Assembly: GCA_916720285.1 (NCBI GenBank)
Contig: CAKAQP010000119.1
Span: forward strand, 1-7,004
Origin: an uncultured Lachnoanaerobaculum sp.
GTDB taxonomy: Bacteria > Bacillota > Clostridia > Lachnospirales > Lachnospiraceae
Direction of reading: 5' to 3'
Length of the DNA stretch: 7,004 nt
Shown here in pieces: positions 1 through 5,265 of the stretch. Positions within the stretch are counted from its first letter, which is position 1; each line of letters starts with the position of its first letter. The translations under genes were made by a program, and so were the position numbers. Under the pieces are notes generated by a model. It saw only the letters and a list, made by a program, of their open reading frames with translations, was not told where the DNA came from and ran no database searches.

Positions 1-72
1 CTTAGAGAAAACAAGGCTGATTATATTATAAATAATCCAAGTGAAATACTTGAAATAATAAAAGAAAGATAA
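1..72 (+). CDS. C-terminal fragment of a + strand protein, possibly a HAD-superfamily phosphatase
   Basis: The window opens inside a reading frame. Frame 1 runs from base 1 to a TAA at 70-72 and gives 23 residues, including ADYIINNPSEILEIIKER. It is too short to assign firmly. An 'ADYII-x-x-P-x-E-[IL]-L-x-[IL]' tail is common at the C-terminus of HAD-type phosphatases of the phosphoglycolate phosphatase / beta-phosphoglucomutase group, where the last helix follows the motif IV aspartates. That resemblance is the only basis for the suggestion. A hairpin terminator starts 7 bases after the stop, which supports this being a true gene end. The start and catalytic residues lie outside the window. 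Confidence 0.6.
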   Translation, partial: LRENKADYIINNPSEILEIIKER

Positions 73-78
73 ATAATA

Positions 79-106
79 TTCCGGGTCATATGGCCCGGAA
101 TTGCTT
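79..106. terminator. Bidirectional intrinsic terminator between the 5'-edge gene and lysR
   Basis: A GC-rich stem TTCCGGGT (79-86) pairs with GCCCGGAA (93-100), with one G-T wobble, around a CATATG loop. On the + strand it is followed by TTGCTTTTA, a modest U-rich run. On the - strand the flank reads AATATTATTTA. It lies between two convergent stop codons (72 on +, 107 on -), so one hairpin probably ends both transcripts. Confidence 0.75.
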
Positions 107-997
107 TTATGCTTTTAAAATATTTAAAAATTTGTCAAGCGATGGATTGATATTCTTTTCATCATATAAAAATACAATCTCTCTTTTCGGTATTGTAAGA
201 CCTTCAGGCATTTCTATTTCTACCAAAGTACCTTCTTCAAGTTCTTTTTGTATAAACTCCTTTATAACACAGGCGATACCAATTCCGGTTTTTGCAAACT
301 CTATAAGAAGTTCCATATTGCTCGTTTCAATGGATTGATTGAGCTGAAGTTTGGAGTCTTCTATACAATTGTCAATATATTTTCTTGTGGCATTGTTTTT
401 ATCCAATAACATTATATTTCCGTCTCTGAAGGGATTGAAGTTGTTGTTAAATATATGTTTCAGACTGTTAAGATATCCGGGAGTTGCTACAAATACATCA
501 TGTATCTCCATTATATTTATATATGACATATTGTTGATTCTGGCAGGTTTGGCAACAAGACCGATATCAATTTTATTTTCAGAAAGAAGAAAGCTTGTTT
601 CATCGGAAGACTGAGTAAAAATACTTACCATGGTATGTGGATTTTCCTTCATGAATTTGTTCAGATACGGAAGTAAAATATATTTACAAAGTGTATTACT
701 TGTTCCGACTGTTATTTTGCCTATATTGAATTGTTTTATCTTTGTAAGATGATTTTCGCCTGCTTCTATAGCCGAAAATGCATTCTGTAAATATTCATAA
801 AAAATCTGTCCTTCAGGTGTAAGGCTGACACCCTTTGACGTTCTTACAAAGAGGGCGATTTCAAGACCTTCTTCCAACCTTAGGATTGATTTTGATATTG
901 CAGGTTGGCTGATATAGAGTAGCTTTGCGGCTTTTGATATACTGCCGGCCTTGGCTACCTCAAAAAATATTCTATATTGTGATAAATGCTGTTCCAT
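107..997 (-). CDS. LysR-type transcriptional regulator, divergent from leuCD
   Basis: A full-length 296-residue LysR-family regulator. The N-terminal winged helix-turn-helix covers about residues 4-63: the HTH core GSISKAAKLLYISQPAISKS is at 18-37, followed by the wing signature RTSKGVSLTPEG at 52-63. A linker helix follows. From about residue 90 (KITVGTSNTLCKYILLPYL) the sequence matches the periplasmic-binding-protein-like effector domain. The ATG at 995-997 is preceded by GGAGG (1001-1005) at a short spacing of only 3 nt. The start still fits the family, because the HTH normally begins about 15-20 residues in. The gene is divergent from leuC across a 154-bp spacer, so by the usual LysR pattern it likely controls leuCD and itself. 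The co-inducer is unknown; a leucine-pathway intermediate such as 2-isopropylmalate is a reasonable inference only. It shares its terminator with the gene at the window's 5' edge. Confidence 0.93.
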   Translation of the reverse strand: MEQHLSQYRIFFEVAKAGSISKAAKLLYISQPAISKSILRLEEGLEIALFVRTSKGVSLTPEGQIFYEYLQNAFSAIEAGENHLTKIKQFNIGKITVGTSNTLCKYILLPYLNKFMKENPHTMVSIFTQSSDETSFLLSENKIDIGLVAKPARINNMSYINIMEIHDVFVATPGYLNSLKHIFNNNFNPFRDGNIMLLDKNNATRKYIDNCIEDSKLQLNQSIETSNMELLIEFAKTGIGIACVIKEFIQKELEEGTLVEIEMPEGLTIPKREIVFLYDEKNINPSLDKFLNILKA

Positions 998-1023
998 ATT
1001 CCTCCGCCTAGTTACATTATATA

Positions 1024-1052
1024 TATTAAAAGTATAGTTAATCTGTAACCAA
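1024..1052 (-). promoter_or_regulatory. Possible lysR promoter
   Basis: Read on the - strand, TTGGTT (1047-1052) and TTAATA (1024-1029) are separated by 17 bp and lie before the lysR start. Both boxes are only moderate matches to sigma-A consensus. An alternative -10, TATACT (1031-1036), has no good -35. The element overlaps the left arm and spacer of the 1033-1062 inverted repeat, so a protein bound there could repress lysR, as is usual for autoregulated LysR genes. Confidence 0.3.
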
Positions 1053-1062
1053 TATAACTATA
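1033..1062. promoter_or_regulatory. Candidate LysR operator upstream of leuC
   Basis: A perfect 8-bp inverted repeat, TATAGTTA (1033-1040) and TAACTATA (1055-1062), with a 14-bp spacer. It sits 8 bp upstream of the leuC -35 box, with its centre roughly 58 bp before the predicted leuC start of transcription. LysR activators typically bind a dyad centred near -65, so the placement fits. Assignment to the adjacent regulator is inference from position and symmetry. Confidence 0.5.
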
Positions 1063-1070
1063 TGTAATAC

Positions 1071-1099
1071 TTGATATATTAAATTTATATCGCTATTAT
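1071..1099 (+). promoter_or_regulatory. leuCD promoter (sigma-A type)
   Basis: The -35 TTGATA (1071-1076) and the -10 TATTAT (1094-1099) are exactly 17 bp apart. Transcription would begin near 1106, giving a leader of about 45 nt before the leuC ATG. That is too short for a T-box riboswitch or a leader-peptide attenuator. A perfect dyad, ATATCA-TT-TGATAT, overlaps the likely start at 1098-1111. Confidence 0.65.
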
Positions 1100-1151
1100 A
1101 TCATTTGATATGTTACAATCAACAGTAATTAAAAGAAAAGAGGAAAAAAAT

Positions 1152-2408
1152 ATGGGAATGACAATGACACAAAAGATTTTGGCTGCCCATGCAGGACTGG
1201 ACTTCGTAGAAGCCGGACAGCTTATAGAGGCTGACCTGGATCTTGTGCTTGGAAATGATATCACATCACCAGTTGCAATTAATGAGATAAAGAAATTTGA
1301 AAATAAAAAAGTATTTAACGGCGAGAAGATAGCGCTGGTAATGGATCATTTTGCTCCGAATAAGGATATTAAATCCGCTCAGAACTGTAAGACATGTAGA
1401 GATTTTGCAGATGAGAATGAGATAGTTAATTTCTTTGATGTCGGAAGAATGGGAATTGAACATGCACTTTTACCTGAGCAGGGACTTACTGTGGCAGGTG
1501 ACTGTATAATAGGTGCTGATTCTCACACATGTACTTATGGTGCTCTTGGAGCATTCTCAACCGGTGTAGGTTCTACGGATATGGCTGCCGGAATGGTTAC
1601 AGGTAAAGCATGGTTTAAGGTACCTAGTGCAATAAAGTTTAATTTAAAGGGTAAGCTCTCAAAAGATGTTTGCGGTAAGGATGTAATTCTTCATATTATC
1701 GGAAAGATAGGTGTAGACGGTGCGCTTTATAAATCAATGGAGTTTGCAGGTGAGGGTGTTGCATCATTATCTATGGATGACAGATTTACCATCTGTAATA
1801 TGGCAATCGAGGCCGGTGGAAAAAACGGCATATTCCCGGTAGATGATATAACTTTGGATTATATCAAGGAGCATTCAAACAGAAGCCCCAAGATTTTTGA
1901 AGCTGATGAGGATGCGGTATATGATGAGGTTATCGATATTGATCTGTCAGCATTAAGGCCTACAGTTGCATTCCCGCATTTACCTGAAAATACAAAGGTA
2001 ATAGGTGAATTCGGTGATATAAAGATCGACCAGGCTGTAATCGGTTCATGTACAAACGGACATATTTCAGACCTTAGAAGTGCGGCTGCACAGATGAAGG
2101 ATAAGAAGGTTGCAAAGAATGTAAGATGTATTGTAATTCCTGCAACACAGGAGATTTACAAGCAGGCTATAAAAGAAGGACTGGTAGATATTTTCATAGA
2201 CGCCGGTGCAATAGTTTCAACTCCTACATGCGGTCCTTGTCTTGGAGGATACATGGGAGTTTTGGCGGCAGGTGAGAGATGTATATCCACTACCAACAGA
2301 AACTTTATCGGAAGAATGGGACATGTTGAATCAGAGGTGTATCTTGCTTCTCCTGCAGTGGCTGCAGCCAGTGCGATAGCAGGAAAAATAGTGGCACCTA
2401 CAGTATAA
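1152..2408 (+). CDS. leuC: 3-isopropylmalate dehydratase, large subunit
   Basis: LeuC catalyses, with LeuD, the interconversion of 2-isopropylmalate and 3-isopropylmalate in leucine synthesis, using a [4Fe-4S] cluster in the cytoplasm. The start chosen is the ATG at 1152 (MGMTMTQKILAAHAG), giving 418 residues. It has AAAGAGG at 1137-1143 with 8-nt spacing and matches the usual family N-terminus. An in-frame ATG at 1110 would lie about 4 nt after the predicted transcription start with no ribosome site. The three cluster cysteines are present: C300 in VIGSCTNG, and C360 and C363 in TPTCGPCLGG, the positions normal for the shorter 'type 2' LeuC. The GADSHTCTYGALGAFSTGVGSTD region of the aconitase fold is intact. 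leuD follows after 16 bp. Related enzymes of the same fold (homoaconitase, dimethylmalate dehydratase) cannot be fully excluded by sequence alone. Confidence 0.95.
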   Translation: MGMTMTQKILAAHAGLDFVEAGQLIEADLDLVLGNDITSPVAINEIKKFENKKVFNGEKIALVMDHFAPNKDIKSAQNCKTCRDFADENEIVNFFDVGRMGIEHALLPEQGLTVAGDCIIGADSHTCTYGALGAFSTGVGSTDMAAGMVTGKAWFKVPSAIKFNLKGKLSKDVCGKDVILHIIGKIGVDGALYKSMEFAGEGVASLSMDDRFTICNMAIEAGGKNGIFPVDDITLDYIKEHSNRSPKIFEADEDAVYDEVIDIDLSALRPTVAFPHLPENTKVIGEFGDIKIDQAVIGSCTNGHISDLRSAAAQMKDKKVAKNVRCIVIPATQEIYKQAIKEGLVDIFIDAGAIVSTPTCGPCLGGYMGVLAAGERCISTTNRNFIGRMGHVESEVYLASPAVAAASAIAGKIVAPTV

Positions 2409-2413
2409 AGATC

Positions 2414-2419
2414 GGGAGG
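2414..2419 (+). promoter_or_regulatory. leuD ribosome binding site
   Basis: GGGAGG lies 5 nt before the leuD ATG, inside the 16-bp leuC-leuD gap. No promoter fits in that gap, so this site supports translation of leuD from the leuCD transcript. Confidence 0.8.
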
Positions 2420-2424
2420 TTAAT

Positions 2425-2916
2425 ATGGAAGCAAGAGGACATGTATTTAAATACGGTGAAAATGTGGATACCGATGTTATAATTCCTGCAAGATATCTTA
2501 ATGCCACAACAGGTGAAGAGCTTGCAAAGCATTGTATGGAAGATATTGATAAAGAATTTGTGAATAAGGTTCAAAAGGGAGATATCATTGTAGCAAGAAA
2601 GAATTTCGGTTGCGGTTCATCAAGAGAGCATGCACCGCTTTCTATCAAGGCAAGCGGAGTAAGTGTGGTAATTGCAGATACATTTGCAAGAATTTTTTAC
2701 AGAAATGCAATAAATATAGGTTTACCTATTATTGAAAGCCCTGAGGCTGCTGCAGAGATAAAAGCAGGTGATGAGGTCAAAGTGGATTTTGATACCGGAC
2801 TTATTACTGATATTACAACAGGAAAGACCTATAAAGGGCAGGCTTTCCCTGAGTTTATGCAAAATATCATAAATGCAGGCGGACTTGTAAACTATGTAAA
2901 TAATAAGAATAAATAA
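2425..2916 (+). CDS. leuD: 3-isopropylmalate dehydratase, small subunit
   Basis: This 163-residue protein is the swivelling domain subunit that completes the LeuCD active site. The signatures are NVDTDVIIPARYL at residues 13-25 and the conserved NFGCGSSREHAP at 60-71, whose Ser-Arg contacts the substrate carboxylates in aconitase-type enzymes. The length fits the short clostridial/archaeal 'type 2' small subunit rather than the ~200-residue enterobacterial form, and so matches the type 2 LeuC upstream. The loop after RYL (NATTGEEL) lies in the region known to set substrate choice in this family, but I cannot read specificity from it. A terminator begins 4 bp after the stop, so the operon is leuCD only; leuB and leuA are not adjacent. 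Confidence 0.94.
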   Translation: MEARGHVFKYGENVDTDVIIPARYLNATTGEELAKHCMEDIDKEFVNKVQKGDIIVARKNFGCGSSREHAPLSIKASGVSVVIADTFARIFYRNAINIGLPIIESPEAAAEIKAGDEVKVDFDTGLITDITTGKTYKGQAFPEFMQNIINAGGLVNYVNNKNK

Positions 2917-2920
2917 AATT

Positions 2921-2950
2921 AAGGGGCAAATTTTAGCCCCTTTAGTTTTA
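2921..2950. terminator. Bidirectional terminator between leuD and argG
   Basis: The stem AAGGGGC (2921-2927) pairs with GCCCCTT (2936-2942) around an 8-nt loop, followed on the + strand by TTAGTTTTATTT. On the - strand the hairpin is followed by AATTTTATTTA. It sits between the convergent leuD stop (2916) and argG stop (2948). The + strand U-tract runs into the argG stop region. Confidence 0.85.
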
Positions 2951-4174
2951 TTTATCTTTATTAATTTCAGCCATCTTCATAGCCCTTACCTTTAACGGCA
3001 GACCGAATAATGTTATAAATCCGTCCGCATCGTGGTGGTCATACAAATCACCGGTTGTAAATGATGCAAGTGACTCTGAATAGAGTGAGTATGGTGATGT
3101 TGTACCGGCTTTTATAATATTTCCCTTATACAGCTTAAGTTTAACTTCGCCTGTTACATACTGTTGTGTAGACTCTACAAAGCTTTGAATAGCTTCACGA
3201 AGAGGTGTAAACCATTTTCCTTCATAAACTATCTGTGCAAATTTATTTCCCATATCTTTCTTCACTTCAAATGTAGCTCTGTCAAGTACAAGCTCCTCAA
3301 GTGCATCATGAGCTTCCATAAGTACAGTTCCGCCCGGAGTCTCATAAACACCCCTTGATTTCATACCTACAACACGGTTCTCAACTATATCTATGATACC
3401 GATACCGTTGGCACCTCCAATCTCATTTAATTTTGTAATGATTTCGGAGACTTTCATTTTTTCGCCGTTTAAAGCGACAGGAACACCGGCTTCAAAGCTT
3501 AGAGAAATCTCGGTTTCCTTATCAGGAGCCTTTTGCGGTGTTACTCCAAGCATAAGTACATGCTCATAGTTCGGCTCAATAGAAGGATCTTCAAGCTCAA
3601 GACCTTCATGACTGATATGCCAAAGGTTGCGGTCACGGCTGTAACTTGAATCAGCTGAGAAAGGAAGGTCAATACCATGTGCCTTACAATAAGCTATCTC
3701 ATCCTCACGAGACTGCATTTGCCATATATCTGTCATACGCCAAGGTGCTATAATTTTAAGATCGGGTGCAAGAGCCTTGATGCCTAGCTCAAATCGTATC
3801 TGGTCGTTTCCCTTTCCTGTAGCACCGTGACAGATTGCAGATGCACCTTCTTTTATTGCTACATCTACAAGCGTCTTTGCGATTCCAGGCCTTGCCATTG
3901 ATGTACCGAGAAGATACTTGTTCTCATATACTGCACCTGCCTGTACACATGGAACAATATAATCATCACAGAATTCATCAATCATATCGATAATGTAGAG
4001 TTTTTCCGCACCGGATAATTTGGCACGTTCTTCAAGACCGTCAAGCTCATTTCCCTGACCGCAGTTTATGCAGCAGCAGATTACATCATAATTAAAATGT
4101 TCCTTTAACCAAGGTATAATAGCAGTGGTATCAAGACCGCCTGAATATGCCAATACAACTTTTTCCTTTGCCAT
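2948..4174 (-). CDS. argG: Argininosuccinate synthase
   Basis: ArgG joins citrulline and aspartate with ATP hydrolysis to AMP and pyrophosphate, the penultimate step of arginine synthesis. The protein is 408 residues, normal for the family. The N-terminal ATP pyrophosphatase loop AYSGGLDTT is at 9-17. YENKYLLGTSMARP (83-96) and HGATGKGNDQIRFE (116-129) are the citrulline/aspartate-binding blocks. NLWHISHEGLELEDP and the C-terminal DADGFITLFGLPLKVRA are also family signatures. The start at 4174 (MAKEKVVLAYSGG) has a perfect AGGAGG (4179-4184) four nt upstream. An in-frame ATG at 4249 would add 25 hydrophobic residues with no ribosome site and no family support. No argH is adjacent, and the gene ends at a terminator. 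It lies 101 bp downstream of the araC-type gene on the same strand, with no terminator seen between, so read-through is possible. Confidence 0.96.
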   Translation of the reverse strand: MAKEKVVLAYSGGLDTTAIIPWLKEHFNYDVICCCINCGQGNELDGLEERAKLSGAEKLYIIDMIDEFCDDYIVPCVQAGAVYENKYLLGTSMARPGIAKTLVDVAIKEGASAICHGATGKGNDQIRFELGIKALAPDLKIIAPWRMTDIWQMQSREDEIAYCKAHGIDLPFSADSSYSRDRNLWHISHEGLELEDPSIEPNYEHVLMLGVTPQKAPDKETEISLSFEAGVPVALNGEKMKVSEIITKLNEIGGANGIGIIDIVENRVVGMKSRGVYETPGGTVLMEAHDALEELVLDRATFEVKKDMGNKFAQIVYEGKWFTPLREAIQSFVESTQQYVTGEVKLKLYKGNIIKAGTTSPYSLYSESLASFTTGDLYDHHDADGFITLFGLPLKVRAMKMAEINKDK

Positions 4175-4183
4175 AAAGCCTCC

Positions 4184-4201
4184 TATGTATAAAAATACTG
4201 T
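4184..4201. promoter_or_regulatory. ARG-box-like site in the argG leader
   Basis: The 18 bases TATGTATAAAAATACTGT resemble the bacterial arginine repressor box TNTGAATWWWWATTCANW. The central AT-W4-AT frame and the flanking TG and C are kept, with mismatches at A5, T14 and A16. The site abuts the argG Shine-Dalgarno sequence, where bound ArgR/AhrC could block transcription. In AT-rich DNA such a match can occur by chance. Confidence 0.35.
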
Positions 4202-4228
4202 TAAAATATAGAAAAATAGCTTATAAAC

Positions 4229-4264
4229 ATGTATAGCTATAAAATACATTTATAAATATACATT
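4229..4264. repeat. Cluster of ATGTAT / ATACAT half-sites before argG
   Basis: ATGTAT at 4229-4234 is followed by ATACATT at 4244-4250 and again at 4258-4264, at 14-15 bp start-to-start spacing. A further ATGTAT occurs at 4185-4190. A perfect 10-bp palindrome TATAGCTATA lies at 4232-4241. The cluster sits in the 101-bp gap between araC and argG. I could not find a convincing argG promoter: TATAAG (4220-4225) is a possible -10 but has no good -35. The cluster may be regulatory or just AT-rich coincidence. Confidence 0.35.
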
Positions 4265-4275
4265 AAAAGAGAATA

Positions 4276-5109
4276 TTATGCAAGAGAATTTTTCTTTTTA
4301 TACAAATAAATTTTTCTGTACTCACTTGGAGTAAGATTTGTTTCGGACTTAAAAATTCGATTAAAATGTGTAAGTGAAGAAAATCCGGTCTCATGAGATA
4401 TCTCGGTAAGAGATTTTTTTGTCTCCATTATTTTTCTTTCTGCGTGCATTATCCTTGTTTTATTTATATATTGAACTACCGTTTTTGAAGTTCTCTTTTT
4501 AAATTCTCTGGATAAATGGTACTTTGAAATAAAAAAGAGCTTTGACAGTACTTCGAGACTTAAGTCACTCATATAATTATTATGTATATAGTGTATCACT
4601 TGGTTTATTCTGTTGTTATCTCTCTTTCGGATCTCGGGTTTTGATTGTCTGAGAATTGTTATAAGTAATAAATTTAATAACGTTTTTTTATATTCACCGG
4701 AAAGTATATTATTTTTTTCTTCTTCATCCAATAACATTTCAAGCAGTCGATGTATGGAAAATTTGGTATTCTTATTATAATGATAAAACCTGAAGTCGTT
4801 TAACAGTTTTTGATATATTTCCTCCGATTCTATTTCTTCTATGTAAAAGTAAAGTACAATACGCTTAAAAGCTACATCTTCCCGACCGAAAGAGTGATGA
4901 AGTACATATGGAGGTAATATTATAAAATCTCCGGGTTTCATAATAACAAGTTCATTTTGAATCATCTGGTATCTTTCGCCGCTTTCCAGATAATATAGTT
5001 CAAAAAATTCATGAAAATGAGGTTCAGACATATTGTCGTTTACCCCGTCTATCTCTTCACAGGATATCTTTTCACCCTGTGCTATTTTTATACCTGCATT
5101 GTCTAACAT
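4276..5109 (-). CDS. AraC-family transcriptional regulator with N-terminal cupin domain
   Basis: A 277-residue regulator with two domains. Residues about 25-95 form a cupin/AraC-type ligand-binding barrel: P30-H31-F32-H33 with E37 nearby, then KPGDFIILPPYVLHHSFG at 58-75. Residues about 168-267 form the double helix-turn-helix. LSLEVLSKLFFISKYHLSREF matches the first HTH, and SLTEISHETGFSSLTHFNRIFK with a following LTPSEYRK tail matches the second. The start is the ATG at 5107-5109, with GAGGG (5116-5120) six nt upstream. The ligand is unknown; many cupin-AraC proteins sense sugars, but nothing here shows that. The gene is markedly AT-rich: line 4681-4740 is 25% GC against 40% for line 3541-3600 inside argG. 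Its divergent neighbour is cysK, and argG lies downstream on the same strand; either could be a target. Confidence 0.92.
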   Translation of the reverse strand: MLDNAGIKIAQGEKISCEEIDGVNDNMSEPHFHEFFELYYLESGERYQMIQNELVIMKPGDFIILPPYVLHHSFGREDVAFKRIVLYFYIEEIESEEIYQKLLNDFRFYHYNKNTKFSIHRLLEMLLDEEEKNNILSGEYKKTLLNLLLITILRQSKPEIRKRDNNRINQVIHYIHNNYMSDLSLEVLSKLFFISKYHLSREFKKRTSKTVVQYINKTRIMHAERKIMETKKSLTEISHETGFSSLTHFNRIFKSETNLTPSEYRKIYLYKKKNSLA

Positions 5110-5137
5110 ATAAAGCCCTCATGTTATTTAATATAGC

Positions 5138-5167
5138 GATATTTTATTGTATAAAAATATAAATATC
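5138..5167. promoter_or_regulatory. Inverted repeat over the araC promoter
   Basis: GATATTT (5138-5144) and AAATATC (5161-5167) form a 7-bp inverted repeat with a 16-bp spacer. The repeat covers both the -10 and -35 of the predicted araC-gene promoter and ends 20 bp upstream of the cysK -35. The placement suits an autoregulatory operator. The arms are purely AT-rich apart from their outermost G/C, so the evidence is weak. Confidence 0.3.
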
Positions 5168-5169
5168 AA
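5141..5169 (-). promoter_or_regulatory. Promoter of the AraC-family gene
   Basis: On the - strand, TTGATA (5164-5169) and TAAAAT (5141-5146) are spaced by exactly 17 bp. Transcription would begin near 5134, leaving a leader of about 25 nt with a normal ribosome site. Confidence 0.55.
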
Positions 5170-5186
5170 GAAAAATAAAAAACTGC

Positions 5187-5215
5187 TTGACAAACAAAAA
5201 TAAATAGATTATTAT
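5187..5215 (+). promoter_or_regulatory. cysK promoter (sigma-A type)
   Basis: A perfect -35 TTGACA (5187-5192) and the -10 TATTAT (5210-5215) are separated by 17 bp. Initiation near 5222 gives a leader of about 44 nt with no riboswitch-sized structure. Such a strong core promoter suggests high basal expression, with control more likely by repression than by activation. Confidence 0.75.
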
Positions 5216-5254
5216 AAACCCATAAAACAAGTAGGAAAACAGGAATACAGAAAA

Positions 5255-5260
5255 CGGAGG
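5255..5260 (+). promoter_or_regulatory. cysK ribosome binding site
   Basis: CGGAGG lies 5 nt before the ATG at 5266. It is a strong site that fixes the cysK start. Confidence 0.8.
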
Positions 5261-5265
5261 TTTGT

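Noticed and set aside
87..92. CATATG in the loop of the first terminator and also at 6221-6226 in the cysK terminator
   Set aside because: A 6-base self-complementary AT-rich loop can recur by chance. The stems differ in sequence, so this is not a repeat family.
90..614. Two + strand open frames (90-338 and 351-614) inside lysR
   Set aside because: They are the antisense of a clear LysR gene, have no ribosome sites, and their translations look like reverse-complement shadows.
1110..1151. Upstream in-frame ATG that would add 14 residues to LeuC
   Set aside because: It lies about 4 nt after the predicted transcription start, has no Shine-Dalgarno, and the added residues are charged and unlike LeuC. 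The ATG at 1152 has a good site.
1100..1151. T-box, leader peptide or riboswitch before leuC, cysK (5222-5265) or glnS (6303-6336)
   Set aside because: The predicted leaders are only about 34-45 nt, with no T-box sequence, no run of leucine or cysteine codons and no terminator hairpin.
4175..4249. In-frame N-terminal extension of ArgG with a hydrophobic 25-residue stretch, which could look like a signal or membrane segment
   Set aside because: ArgG is cytoplasmic and its family N-terminus is MAKEKVVLAYSGG. A perfect AGGAGG precedes that start, and the upstream ATG has none. The hydrophobicity comes from translating AT-rich leader DNA.
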